From Chryseobacterium sp. SNU WT5 (GTDB lineage: Bacteria; Bacteroidota; Bacteroidia; Flavobacteriales; Weeksellaceae), in assembly GCF_007362475.1 (NCBI RefSeq), contig NZ_CP041687.1, forward strand, positions 248,001-312,000: a DNA stretch of 64,000 nucleotides. Direction: 5' to 3'. Below, piece after piece: positions 43,097 to 51,890 of the stretch; within the stretch, counting starts at the first letter, position 1, and each line of letters opens with the position of its first letter. Made by a program: the position numbers and the translations under genes. The notes beneath the pieces were generated by a model. The model had not been told where the DNA came from, searched no databases, and saw only the letters and a program-made list of their open reading frames with translations.

Positions 43097-43137
43097 GTTT
43101 AACACCATTTTATCATTCAAGTTAAATTGTGTTAAAC
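43097..43137. promoter_or_regulatory. Inverted repeat upstream of the stress protein gene, possible operator
   Basis: GTTTAACACCATTT (43097-43110) and AAATTGTGTTAAAC (43124-43137) are complementary at 13 of 14 positions across a 13-base gap. It lies about 68 bases before the start of the PA2169-like gene in an otherwise gene-free gap of about 300 bases, a suitable place for a regulator site. Confidence 0.4.
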
Positions 43138-43204
43138 CTTACTAATTTTATATTATTGGAATGTTTTGTGCATCACTCTAAACACAACATTAAAAATTGA
43201 CAAA

Positions 43205-43648
43205 ATGGAAAATGAAAAATTAGTAAGCGTATTGAATGATTTATTAACAAAAAATTACGACGCCGAAAAAGGTTATAAAGAAGCAGGAGAAAAAATTGAA
43301 CACACTTCGTTAAGATCATATTTCGAAAAGCAGGCTGAGAACAGATATTCTTTCGGGCACAAAATAAAGGAGATGATTGTAAAATATGGTGGTACACCAG
43401 ACAAAGGAACCAGTATCGTTGGTGATCTTCACAGAACATGGATCTCATTAAGAGATGCTTTCGCAAGTGGTGATAAAGCCATTTACGATGAGTGTATCAG
43501 AGGTGAAGAATCTTTCTCCAATGAATATGGAGAAGTTCTAGCTGATGACGTTTTACCACCAGATGTAAGAGAAATGGTCACAATGCAGAAAGATTCCGTA
43601 GACAAAGCATTGGCCAGTTTAAGAACAATGGAAGGTTTCGCTGCGTAA
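43205..43648 (+). CDS. PA2169/DUF2383-type ferritin-like stress protein
   Basis: A 147-residue four-helix protein of the PA2169 family: LNDLLTKNYDAEKGYKEA, SLRSYFEKQAENRYSFGHKI, GTSIVGDLHRTWISLRDAF and DKAIYDECIRGEESF. The pattern of spaced Glu/His is ferritin-like, although metal binding is unproven. The ATG at 43205 is chosen; an in-frame start at 43166 adds a non-homologous 13 residues. Such proteins are usually induced by envelope or oxidative stress. Followed by a strong terminator. Confidence 0.85.
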   Translation: MENEKLVSVLNDLLTKNYDAEKGYKEAGEKIEHTSLRSYFEKQAENRYSFGHKIKEMIVKYGGTPDKGTSIVGDLHRTWISLRDAFASGDKAIYDECIRGEESFSNEYGEVLADDVLPPDVREMVTMQKDSVDKALASLRTMEGFAA

Positions 43649-43670
43649 GCTAAACTTCACATATAAATTA

Positions 43671-43700
43671 AAAGGTTTCCAAATTTGGAAACCTTTTTTT
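43671..43700 (+). terminator. Terminator after the PA2169-like gene
   Basis: AAAGGTTTCCAAA and TTTGGAAACCTTT form a perfect 13-bp palindrome (43671-43696), followed by T residues. Confidence 0.8.
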
Positions 43701-43812
43701 ATATCAACCAAAATTGACGTTTTACAGATTAAAAATGTTTGAAATTAGTTAAGTTAAATTACCGGCTTCTTTATAATTCATCAAATCCGCCAATAGTTTT
43801 CTCCGCGATATC

Positions 43813-44361
43813 CTAGAATTTCAACTTCTCAATTACTAGCAGCTTGCTGATTCTTTTTGCAAACTCTAATTTTTGGTAAAACTCATGACCTTCATCTTTA
43901 ACGATTTGTCTTTCTATTTTAATGTCTTGAAACCATTGATTATTAGGTTGAGACTCATCATTCTCGCCATAAAACAGCTTAATAACGCCTTCCGGTTTTT
44001 CAACCTCATTCCTTAATCGTGTGGAAGAGAGAGCGAAGATTGATTTAGCTTTTAAACCCTTCAGACAAGCTTTCCATGCGACAACACCGCCGATACTGAA
44101 TGCAAGAACATCAATTTCTCCCTTTTCGAGTTGTCTTAAATTTTCGACAGCTTTTTCAATTCCGCCATTTAAAAATTGCCAATGCAAATGTTCTGCTGTG
44201 TATTCCGTTGTATCAAGGTTGGCCAGCTCACAACAATCATAATATTTAATCGTGAATTCATTCTCCAATAATGAACGGTAATATTCTATCCAGAATGATT
44301 TTTTTCTTCCCCATAAATCGGAAAGGATGATTAATCTTGGTTTAGTTGTATTGATTACCAC
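43813..44361 (-). CDS. Alpha/beta hydrolase-like protein
   Basis: A 182-residue small alpha/beta-hydrolase. The nucleophile elbow appears as LAFSIGGVVAWKA (Ser in SxGG) and the late strand-His as VKDEGHEFYQKL. The acid is probably in FYGENDES. There is no signal peptide. It is smaller than typical hydrolases, lacking a lid domain. Substrate unknown. The 41-base gap to rlmF on the same strand allows co-transcription. Confidence 0.75.
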   Translation of the reverse strand: MVINTTKPRLIILSDLWGRKKSFWIEYYRSLLENEFTIKYYDCCELANLDTTEYTAEHLHWQFLNGGIEKAVENLRQLEKGEIDVLAFSIGGVVAWKACLKGLKAKSIFALSSTRLRNEVEKPEGVIKLFYGENDESQPNNQWFQDIKIERQIVKDEGHEFYQKLEFAKRISKLLVIEKLKF

Positions 44362-44401
44362 TTTTAATTTGAAGAAAATACGAAAACTATTGAAGCATTG
44401 T

Positions 44402-45379
44402 TTATTCGGAGATTGATGGGATTACTTTCCAACGTTTTTCTCTCCATTCTTTCTGTTCTTCTTTTGATAGAAATGACCAAGCTATAATTCTGCTTGACTT
44501 GTTACCAGTACCAATAGGAATGGTTTTTACCTGAGAAGCTTCCTCTATGCTCAAAGCTTTATAAATCCCTTTCAAATTAGATTTTTTCGATACTAAAGTA
44601 GAAAACCAATACACCTTATCAGAAAATTTCTTGCTTTCAGTAATCATATTATGAATGAAGGTATGCTCTCCGCCTTCACAGATCAATTCGTTACTAATAC
44701 CGGCAAAATTTAGAACTGGTCGAACTGCTTTCTTTCCAGCCAAATTCTTAATTTTTCGTCTGCTACTCTTTTGGGCCTCTTCAGTAGATGAATGAAAAGG
44801 TGGATTACAAATTGAAAGATCTACACTCTTATCATCAATTATCCCCGCGAAAAATGATGACGGATTTTCCTGTAATTTACATTCTACTTTGTTCGTCAGC
44901 ATAGGATTCTGCATCACAATACTGGCTGCTGATTCAACGGATTTTGGATCGATATCTGAACCAATAAAATTCCAGTCATATTCTGTAACTCCAATAATAG
45001 GATAAATACAGTTGGCTCCTACTCCTACGTCCAGACAGGTAATTTGTTCTCCATTTGGGATCACACCAAAGTTGCTCTGCGTTAACAGATCTGCCATATG
45101 ATGAATATAATCTGCTCTACCCGGAATTGGTGGACATAGGTTTTCAGCTGGAAAATCCCAATTTTTTACACCATAATAATGGTTTAACAAGGCTTTATTC
45201 AACAATTTAACTGCAACTGGATTTTCAAAGTCAACAGAATCCTCACCGCTTTTACTTGGCTTAATATGATTTGACAATTCCGGTTCCACCTTGATCAAAG
45301 CTTCTAAATCATATCTTTCTCGATTTTTATTTCGAATATGGAGCCTTGTTTTTTCTACTATATTTTTTTCTGTTGACAT
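44402..45379 (-). CDS. rlmF: 23S rRNA (adenine1618-N6)-methyltransferase RlmF
   Basis: A 325-residue class I methyltransferase. SAM binding is at LDVGVGANCIYP (about 116-127), GSDIDPKSVESA follows, and the N6-methylase catalytic NPPF is at 192-195. The opening HIRNKNRERYDLEAL and RADYIHHMADLL are RlmF-typical. It methylates A1618 of 23S rRNA. Confidence 0.94.
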   Translation of the reverse strand: MSTEKNIVEKTRLHIRNKNRERYDLEALIKVEPELSNHIKPSKSGEDSVDFENPVAVKLLNKALLNHYYGVKNWDFPAENLCPPIPGRADYIHHMADLLTQSNFGVIPNGEQITCLDVGVGANCIYPIIGVTEYDWNFIGSDIDPKSVESAASIVMQNPMLTNKVECKLQENPSSFFAGIIDDKSVDLSICNPPFHSSTEEAQKSSRRKIKNLAGKKAVRPVLNFAGISNELICEGGEHTFIHNMITESKKFSDKVYWFSTLVSKKSNLKGIYKALSIEEASQVKTIPIGTGNKSSRIIAWSFLSKEEQKEWREKRWKVIPSISE

Positions 45380-45514
45380 AATCTTTTCGTTTGGTTACAA
45401 TAACCTTGTTCTTTAATATCTTACAGTGCAAAGAACGAAAAAAGTATTTATCAATCCTAACGAACTTGCTAAGGTCATTAACTTTAAATTTATCTGACCA
45501 GACTAATCAATCTC

Positions 45515-46279
45515 TTATTTTATCACTAGATCCCCATCTTGAGAAAGAATCACGACTCCATTTTTTTTGACAACGAGTGAGATCTCTGCAACTCCTTTTT
45601 CGGCAATAATATTCCTGGAGACTTCATACTCGTAGTTCCCGTTCCTAAAGATAATATCATGATTGCCGCCACTCCCTTCAAATACAAGTTCTCCATTATT
45701 TAATATCAAATCAGGTTTAGAGCTTTCATTCTGGCCAATTTTCCAGGAAGTATATCTATATTTTGAGTTGTTTAACTCATCTATTCTGATCAAATAACGC
45801 TTGGTGAGAATTTTGTAAACCGGACTTTTAAAATGTCTTAACGACGGAGCAAGGCTTTCTTTATCTTTGGCGATTAATTTTTCTAAAAGCTTCCTTTCAA
45901 GATCAGTTTGATGATTAACCGCAAGTATTTGCCCTCCATCACTATCAATCCATAATACTCCTCGATCAAGCATTATTCCGCTCCAACCGACGTCTGACCA
46001 TTGATCTACTTTTGAGTGCGCAATTCTCTCAATTAGTTCCTGATCAAAAACCTCATTAAATCTTATTTTTAAAGCTTCCCTATTATTAATATTTGGAAGA
46101 GGATATTCTCTATTCAAAGGATATTTTACCATAGAAGCTATAATATCTATGTTATTTTCTTTAAATGTATTAATGATTTTTTCAATGTTATTTATCTTGG
46201 AAACTGAAAGTTGATCGGATTGTCCGTGTCCCAAATTAAAAACAAAAAGAAGGAAGAATAATAATTTAGATTTCATCAT
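45515..46279 (-). CDS. Secreted protein of unknown function
   Basis: A 254-residue protein. It has a signal peptide (cleavage near GHGQ, about residue 20), an all-helical section with INTFKENNIDIIASMVKYPL, and IMLDRGVLWIDSDGGQILAVNH. The C-terminal roughly 60 residues are a beta-rich domain (LVFEGSGGNHDIIFRNGNYEYEVS as landmark). The central part recalls the secreted SnoaL/NTF2-like proteins of flavobacteria, but this is not certain. Confidence 0.65.
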   Translation of the reverse strand: MMKSKLLFFLLFVFNLGHGQSDQLSVSKINNIEKIINTFKENNIDIIASMVKYPLNREYPLPNINNREALKIRFNEVFDQELIERIAHSKVDQWSDVGWSGIMLDRGVLWIDSDGGQILAVNHQTDLERKLLEKLIAKDKESLAPSLRHFKSPVYKILTKRYLIRIDELNNSKYRYTSWKIGQNESSKPDLILNNGELVFEGSGGNHDIIFRNGNYEYEVSRNIIAEKGVAEISLVVKKNGVVILSQDGDLVIK

Positions 46280-46411
46280 ATTAAAATTTTGTAGAAGGTT
46301 TGTGTTATTCCTTAACCGTTTCAGAAATACTCAGCCTGCTGTTATTTATACCTTTACATAAAAAGTTATTATATAAATCCGTTTTCACTTATGTTGTAAA
46401 TTTTAACGCAA

Positions 46412-46429
46412 TCCCGATAGCCATCGGGA
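46412..46429. repeat. 18-bp palindrome TCCCGATAGCCATCGGGA
   Basis: Second copy (one base different) of the palindrome found in the intron at 17187-17204. It lies 3 bases before dispersed repeat copy A. Confidence 0.55.
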
Positions 46430-46431
46430 CG

Positions 46432-46551
46432 CAAAGATTTAATTACAAAAATGCTGTTTTATAAGGTATTTTGAGTTTTACAAAGGCATTTCATTGAGCA
46501 AAGTTCGCAGAGAAGATACAATAATGACGATTTGCGGATATACATTAAATA
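46432..46551. repeat. Dispersed intergenic repeat, copy A
   Basis: About 120 bases matching 54314-54435. Shared words include AAAGATTTAA, TACAAAAATGCTGTTTTA, GGCATTTCATT, AAAGTTCG, TACAATAATG and CGATTTGCGGATATACAT. The rest of the 46280-46991 gap is AT-rich with no recognisable gene besides the promoter box at 46949. Confidence 0.7.
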
Positions 46552-46948
46552 AATTGATTTATTTATTGGATCGTAATCCATTAAAAAGTCTTTTTAGTTC
46601 AAATTATAACTTAAGTTGGAGAATACAACTAAGACTTCTTAAAAAACAATTCGAAGCCAACACCTAGCTGAAAAAATGAAATCTATTACCTCTGTAATTA
46701 AATAATACCTGAAATTTAGTTGCTAACCCTCTATTACTACTAATATCAGCAGTATTAGTACATCAGGAAATCCGGTCAGCATAACACCCTCTAATTAACA
46801 CCTAAGGAAGATTAAATAATAGACTAATAATAACATAATCACCTTATTTAATAGTATTAAACTATCATAATATAAGTAACATTTCAATTTAATAAAAATA
46901 AACAGATATTTTTATAGAAAATATAATGAATATTAGCAATGCAATACA

Positions 46949-46956
46949 TATATTTG
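46949..46956 (+). promoter_or_regulatory. -7 promoter element for the large secreted protein gene
   Basis: TATATTTG, 35 bases before ATG 46992. It lies inside a longer alternative frame (ATG at 46926) and so supports the later start. Confidence 0.5.
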
Positions 46957-46991
46957 TACTCCCAAATTTTTATTTAGGAAAATCTATACTT

Positions 46992-48449
46992 ATGAAACAT
47001 TTAATATTTCTAATTCTAACGATATTAGTCACCTCATTTTCTAGCGCGCAGGTTGGAATAAACACAACGAGTCCAGACACTTCCGCTGCGTTGGATGTTC
47101 AGTTTCAAACCGGAAGTCCGAAGGGGATGCTAACACCGCGAATGACAACTTTGCAGAGGACGGCAATAGCCAGTCCTGCAAACGGATTATTGGTCTTTGA
47201 TACCGATTTAAAATCATTTTATTACAATGAAGGTACATCCCTAGCTCCAGTTTGGGTTAAAATTAACAGTGGTGCAGGAACAAGAACCAATTTTAAAAGG
47301 ATACAAACAGAAGCAGATCTTATAGCATCGTCTACATTAGTAGGGGGAAATTATCAGTTAAACACCAATACCTTTTATGAGATTAATGGTACAATTACTC
47401 TAACAAAATCCATCGATTTAAATAATGCGTATGTTTCTGGATTAGATGCAAATGAGGATATTCTTTCGTTTACGGGAGGTACAGTGTTTAAGGGAACTAC
47501 AGGAGGAAGTATTAAAAACGTCACTTTAAAGGGTGCTAAAGCTTTTGAAATTACTGGTCCTGGCATCTTATCAAGTTCTTCTCTTTTAGTTCAAAACGCT
47601 ATAATTTTTGGAATGACTACAAGTGTAGGAAGTATTTCCGGATTAGGTCTGTACTATGGAGGAGTGGTGCAATTTATTGGCAATGCAGATGGAATTACCT
47701 ATTCAAATATTGGAAATTGTTTGCTAGATAATCAAGCTTGGTTAAGTTCCAACAACGGAACCTTCGAGAAGTTCGCTGGTACCTTTGGATTGATTGAAAA
47801 AGGTAGCGGTTTTAGTACAGTTGATGGAGCAGACATTGCGCTAGATGTTAGTACTGCAGGTCTAACCGTTGGTACGGGAACTTTAGAAGGAACTGTATTT
47901 TCTGGAATAAGTTCATCTGTTCCTGGTTATATTAAAGGTTATACAACGGGAGATATTTATACAGGATACAATTTCACCAATCAATGGACTGTGAATTCAC
48001 CTGGTATTCCAAGAGAAAGTGATGGCGTTGCGACAGGCAATTTGTATTATGATAATTCATCTGTGATTACAATAAATACTACTGCTCAAAAATTACCAGT
48101 TAGTACTAATTCAATTAGACTCTTTCGTACTGCTGAGGGTACTGGAGTAGATAGCGAAAATCGTCTGGTATATAAGGGAGAAAAAAGAAGAGCGATAAAT
48201 GTATTAGGTAGTATATCTTTTACAGCTATTGCAGGGAGCAGATATACTTTTTCAATATATAAAAATAATTCTAAAGTAATTGGTAGCGATGTAGTTGCAG
48301 ATGTATTACAAACTAATGCAAGACAGTCTGTTTCCATAATTGGCACAGTAGACGTTGTAAAAAACGAATATATTGAAATATATGTGCAAAAAAATACTGC
48401 TGGAACTGAACAGTTTTTAGTGACTTCATATAATATTATTGTCAATTAA
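46992..48449 (+). CDS. Large secreted beta-rich protein, adhesin/fibre-like
   Basis: A 485-residue protein. The signal peptide MKHLIFLILTILVTSFSSAQ is followed by the opening VGINTTSPDTSAALDV, common to many flavobacterial surface proteins, and MLTPRMTTLQRTAI. The middle is repetitive and beta-helix-like, Gly/Ser/Thr-rich (GGSIKNVTLKGAKAFEITG and similar). The C-terminal roughly 120 residues form a beta domain with SISFTAIAGSRYTFSIYKN. It looks like a fibre or spike; a similar arrangement is seen in phage tail proteins, but no phage genes are nearby. Not recognised further. Confidence 0.7.
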   Translation: MKHLIFLILTILVTSFSSAQVGINTTSPDTSAALDVQFQTGSPKGMLTPRMTTLQRTAIASPANGLLVFDTDLKSFYYNEGTSLAPVWVKINSGAGTRTNFKRIQTEADLIASSTLVGGNYQLNTNTFYEINGTITLTKSIDLNNAYVSGLDANEDILSFTGGTVFKGTTGGSIKNVTLKGAKAFEITGPGILSSSSLLVQNAIIFGMTTSVGSISGLGLYYGGVVQFIGNADGITYSNIGNCLLDNQAWLSSNNGTFEKFAGTFGLIEKGSGFSTVDGADIALDVSTAGLTVGTGTLEGTVFSGISSSVPGYIKGYTTGDIYTGYNFTNQWTVNSPGIPRESDGVATGNLYYDNSSVITINTTAQKLPVSTNSIRLFRTAEGTGVDSENRLVYKGEKRRAINVLGSISFTAIAGSRYTFSIYKNNSKVIGSDVVADVLQTNARQSVSIIGTVDVVKNEYIEIYVQKNTAGTEQFLVTSYNIIVN

Positions 48450-48565
48450 TAATTCGGATAGAAAAATATAAAACCTTCAATCATTAATAGCTTAACTTTA
48501 TTTAAATTATAATAATTAAACTAAAGATTAATATAAATATATTAAACTCATTTAGAATAGCAACT

Positions 48566-49033
48566 TTAACAACAAGTTTCTACTGAAGAAGTTATTTCAT
48601 CATTAATTTTTCCTAAAAAATCATCTTTTACTCTACTAGTCGGGATCTCACATTTTTCTCTGGCTAAACAATCAGTTTGTTTGGTAGTCAATAAAAAATG
48701 AACTCCCTTGAAATCTAATCCGAACTTACCGATGGTGTCTCCCTGGTATTCCACTTCCACTTCTACGTCACCTATTCCTAAAACCTTTTCTGACAGTTCA
48801 ATGATTTGTAATAATTTTTCTGGATGCAATCGATGGTCATAATCATCGGCATCCCAGAGTTGGAAATTCACTACTTCTTCATTGCGGATCTTCCCGCCAC
48901 AATCAATAAAATGTTTGGTGATTTTGCCTACTTCTGTTACGTGGAAGTGATTCGCAACCAATTCACCATTAGGTAGTTCGAAGGCGATCGCCTCCAATTG
49001 ATACAATTTTCTTTTTACTTTGGATAGTTTCAT
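48566..49033 (-). CDS. DUF6428 family protein linked to ArsR
   Basis: A 155-residue soluble protein with the DUF6428 pattern FHVTEVGKITKHFIDCGG, NFQLWDADDYDHRLHPEKLL and EYQGDTIGKFGLDF. The C-terminal tail carries several cysteines (ETCC at the end, TKQTDCLAREKCEIP earlier), plausible for thiol-metal(loid) binding. It follows the ArsR-type gene by 48 bases, and both genes are preceded by a nearly identical 20-bp motif. Function unknown; metalloid response is inferred. Confidence 0.8.
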   Translation of the reverse strand: MKLSKVKRKLYQLEAIAFELPNGELVANHFHVTEVGKITKHFIDCGGKIRNEEVVNFQLWDADDYDHRLHPEKLLQIIELSEKVLGIGDVEVEVEYQGDTIGKFGLDFKGVHFLLTTKQTDCLAREKCEIPTSRVKDDFLGKINDEITSSVETCC

Positions 49034-49046
49034 AATATATTTGTTT

Positions 49047-49066
49047 ATTGCGATTATACGATTAAT
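49047..49066. promoter_or_regulatory. Candidate ArsR operator, copy before DUF6428
   Basis: ATTGCGATTATACGATTAAT, 18 of 20 identical to the motif before the arsR-type gene at 49429-49448. It is an imperfect dyad (ATTGC.AT facing ATCGTAT). Confidence 0.5.
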
Positions 49067-49081
49067 GTTTATAAATTTTTT

Positions 49082-49414
49082 TTAGCAGGTTTTATCGTTG
49101 ACTTCTACATCTTGATTGAGGAAGGTTAGCATTTTTTCTTTCATAGCCGACCAATTTTCGTGATTTATGCAGTAGCACACATTAGTACCTTCCACAGTTC
49201 CTTTTATTAAACCCATATTCTTTAACTCTTTTAGATGTTGCGAAATAGTAGGTTGTGCCAATCCAATAATATCGACCAAATCACCGCAATAACAAGAATT
49301 AATTTTAAATAGATGTTCTAAGATTACAACCCTTGCTGGATGTCCGAACACTTTTGCATACAAAGCAATTTCTTGCTGTTCGTCTGTGTACTTGCTATCT
49401 TTATTAATGTTCAT
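49082..49414 (-). CDS. ArsR-family metalloregulatory repressor
   Basis: A 110-residue winged-helix protein. The recognition part is IGLAQPTISQHLKELKNMGLI and the preceding helix contains CYCGDLVDII, a CxC pattern of the kind that senses As(III)/Sb(III) in ArsR proteins. Cys residues in CYCINH and the C-terminal KTC could add ligands. It should repress its own operon with DUF6428 through the repeated 20-bp motif. Confidence 0.88.
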   Translation of the reverse strand: MNINKDSKYTDEQQEIALYAKVFGHPARVVILEHLFKINSCYCGDLVDIIGLAQPTISQHLKELKNMGLIKGTVEGTNVCYCINHENWSAMKEKMLTFLNQDVEVNDKTC

Positions 49415-49428
49415 CTCTTAATTATATA

Positions 49429-49448
49429 ATTGCAATAATACGATTAAT
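49429..49448. promoter_or_regulatory. Candidate ArsR operator, copy before the arsR-type gene
   Basis: ATTGCAATAATACGATTAAT, 15 bases upstream of the ATG on the minus strand. Second copy at 49047-49066 with two differences. Confidence 0.5.
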
Positions 49449-49557
49449 AATTAAATTACCAAAGCTTATGTAGATTTCTTCTTCGTAAAATTAATTTGAT
49501 CTTGTAATTCGTTACTAATCATTCATATTAAAAATACAACAAATTGGCTTGTTTAAT

Positions 49558-50166
49558 TTAGGTTTTCCCATTATTAATAAGTGTTAGAAAAGCTTGATAA
49601 ATCTCTGTCTTGGTAATTTCAACTTCGGAACTGACTTCAACATTGATAATAAATTCCTTATCACCAGCTTTAAAAAGTAATCGATCAGAAATTGGAATAT
49701 TTAAGTTTTCAGGATCTTTTATTTCCACCATTTCACCGCCATAAAACTCGATGGCTAAAACCTTCTCAAAATCGAACTGAATCTTTCGTTTTTCCATATG
49801 ATCATCACTAAAATAATCAAAAGTTAAGGTAAAAACTGACCCTGAAAATGCTGTTTTATAATGATCGGTAACAGGTCTATATTTACCATCAAAATTATAT
49901 CCTGTTTTAAAATCTGAATAATATTGGGTAATAAATGCTTTTGCAGAGAAATTATCTTTTGCCTTTATTTCTGCTGCAATTCTTTGTTGATCTGGTTTCG
50001 TACAATCCAAATCCCTTTCTTTTTTCAATCTTGCGGCTGCTTCAATTTTACTTTTATTTTGTGCACTAACTGAGCAGCAAAATATAAATAGGCTAAATAA
50101 AATTAGATATTTCACTCGGATTGAGTGTCTTTTTATCACTTCATTTTTCTTCTGATGTAAACTCAT
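49558..50166 (-). CDS. Exported protein of unknown function
   Basis: A 202-residue protein with a late signal-peptide-like segment (about 19-35, KYLILFSLFIFCCSVSAQ) after a long basic N-region; the true start may be a few codons later. The mature part contains ARLKKERDLDCTKPDQQRI and KDNFSAKAFITQYYSDFKTG; the rest is beta-rich. No family recognised. It follows the preceding same-strand gene by 21 bases. Confidence 0.62.
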   Translation of the reverse strand: MSLHQKKNEVIKRHSIRVKYLILFSLFIFCCSVSAQNKSKIEAAARLKKERDLDCTKPDQQRIAAEIKAKDNFSAKAFITQYYSDFKTGYNFDGKYRPVTDHYKTAFSGSVFTLTFDYFSDDHMEKRKIQFDFEKVLAIEFYGGEMVEIKDPENLNIPISDRLLFKAGDKEFIINVEVSSEVEITKTEIYQAFLTLINNGKT

Positions 50167-50187
50167 CTATTTTTTAGATTTTGTAAG

Positions 50188-50712
50188 TTAAAAAATTGGT
50201 TTTTCTTGATTCCCAAATACATTAGTGCTGTCGCAAAAATCCAGATAAATATTACAATTGGGCATTCTCTCTTTTAAAATAAAGGCTTTTTCTTCTAGGT
50301 TACTTTCATTTTCTTCAGAATCCAAAAAGACTTCTTTTAAATTTTTATTATCTAAACTTTCACATAAATCTGAAAGCGTGATTTTAGTTCGGGTGACATT
50401 CAAATATTCCAGGTTTTGCATTTGATTAATAAAAGGAATAATCGCTTTTGTAATATTTTCATGTTTTCTCAAAAAGAGAATATTCACATTTTTAAATTTT
50501 GTCATGTACTCCACTGCCTGATCTGTAATTAAGGTATTCTTTAAATGAACTTCGACAATTGTGTTTACTCGCAGGGAAAAATAATAAAAAAACTCATCAT
50601 CGTGATTACTGTCGACAGACCAAATCTGACTCCAATTTTCATGAAGTTGCGAAGGCTTATCAAAATGATAATGCGTTTTCCAGAATTTTTTTTCTTCTTT
50701 TGAGAATTTCAT
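50188..50712 (-). CDS. Leucine-rich-repeat-like protein
   Basis: A 174-residue soluble protein. From about 50 to 140 it has short repeats of strand-turn type: VEVHLKNTLITDQAVEYM, VNILFLRKHENITKAI, LEYLNVTRTKITLSDL, LKEVFLDSEENESNL. These fit LRR-like units (LxxLxL/N with T or N). No signal peptide. Middle gene of an apparent three-gene minus-strand unit. Function unknown. Confidence 0.65.
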   Translation of the reverse strand: MKFSKEEKKFWKTHYHFDKPSQLHENWSQIWSVDSNHDDEFFYYFSLRVNTIVEVHLKNTLITDQAVEYMTKFKNVNILFLRKHENITKAIIPFINQMQNLEYLNVTRTKITLSDLCESLDNKNLKEVFLDSEENESNLEEKAFILKERMPNCNIYLDFCDSTNVFGNQEKPIF

Positions 50713-50767
50713 AGAAATCTAAAAATTTTAATTCACCATATAAAAGTTACCATTAATCTATAAGAAC

Positions 50768-51607
50768 TTAATAAAGCGGTGATAAATCACTCACGATCGC
50801 AAAGTAAACAACTTTGCGATCATCGTATGAACGTAATGCAATGCGATAAGGATAATTTGTTTTATCCCATTTACTCCTTGTTGTTATTCGTCCAGTTTTT
50901 TCATCTTTTTCATCTTTTGTAGAAATTAACTTAAAACCTTTATCCAGCAATACTTGATGAGCATTTTTCAATAAAATGGTTTCAACGCCCATCGTTCCAA
51001 TAAATTCTTTTTTGTCTGAAAATCCTATTGTATATACTCTACTTTCGATATCGTCTTTTTTAACAAAATCAAAAATGTAATCTTCTTGAATAAGGTTTAA
51101 TCCTTCAAAATCTACATTACTTTTGACGTTGGCTAAATTAGTTCCAGCTAATTTTGAGAGAGCGTCATAATTATAGGTAAGTACTAATTGTTCAATCCAA
51201 TTTAAAACTCGAATTCCGAAATAGGATGAATGTTGCACATGAATATCCAACCAATCCATACGATCTACAAATCCCTCTTCTTCGTAAATAATTTCTGCAC
51301 TTTTTAATCGTCCTGATTTATAATATCGGAATCTATTATTGAAATCATTTATTTCATTATTTTTCACACCTTTAAAAATGACACCATCCAGTTTGGTATA
51401 TAGTTCGCCACTTTTATAGTAATATATTACATCACCAGTTTCCTTTCCCTTCGCGTCAAGATAAATAAATCGAATATATTGCGCATTTTTCTCAGTAGTA
51501 AGAGAAAAGTTTTCATCTACAAAATCTTTTTTTTCAGACTGCGCCAGTAGATTGATTTGAAAAGTTAAAAGAAAAACAGCTGTTAAAATATGGTAAATTT
51601 TCGTCAT
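50768..51607 (-). CDS. Secreted protein of unknown function (MORN-like toxin-immunity style)
   Basis: A 279-residue protein with a signal peptide (MTKIYHILTAVFLLTFQINLLAQ as separate landmarks MTKIYH and FQINLLAQ). The early part holds tandem output-style units YYYKSGELYTKLDGV and RYYKSGRLKSAEIIYEEEG, the MORN-like repeats that are common in flavobacterial exported proteins. The C-terminal half is alpha/beta and unrecognised. First of the three-gene unit. Confidence 0.65.
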   Translation of the reverse strand: MTKIYHILTAVFLLTFQINLLAQSEKKDFVDENFSLTTEKNAQYIRFIYLDAKGKETGDVIYYYKSGELYTKLDGVIFKGVKNNEINDFNNRFRYYKSGRLKSAEIIYEEEGFVDRMDWLDIHVQHSSYFGIRVLNWIEQLVLTYNYDALSKLAGTNLANVKSNVDFEGLNLIQEDYIFDFVKKDDIESRVYTIGFSDKKEFIGTMGVETILLKNAHQVLLDKGFKLISTKDEKDEKTGRITTRSKWDKTNYPYRIALRSYDDRKVVYFAIVSDLSPLY

Positions 51608-51840
51608 TGTATTATTATTTCTTTGAAGGTTATTTAATAAAGGAATTAATAGGTAATCAATAATTTTTCACCATCACTCTTTCGTTATAAAAATAAAACT
51701 ATTTATTGAGTTAGCACAGAAAAATATTAGTTTCTTCCACAATATAAGTTGATAATCAGTTTCATACCTATTGACGTCCTAATAAACACTGCAAAAAAGC
51801 GTACCGCTCACGTCTTTTTACAATCAGTTTTTAGTAACAA

Positions 51841-51870
51841 AAAAACCGCCTCAGTATTGAGACGGTTTCC
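51841..51870 (-). terminator. Terminator after the SPFH gene
   Basis: AAACCGCCTCA (51842-51852) pairs with TGAGACGGTTT (51857-51867, one mismatch). On the minus strand a T run follows, about 21 bases beyond the stop. Confidence 0.7.
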
Positions 51871-51890
51871 TGTAATGATTTTTGTATTTT

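Noticed and set aside
46992..48449. Phage tail fibre gene of a prophage
   Set aside because: No other phage gene nearby, and the protein has a signal peptide, which tail fibres lack.
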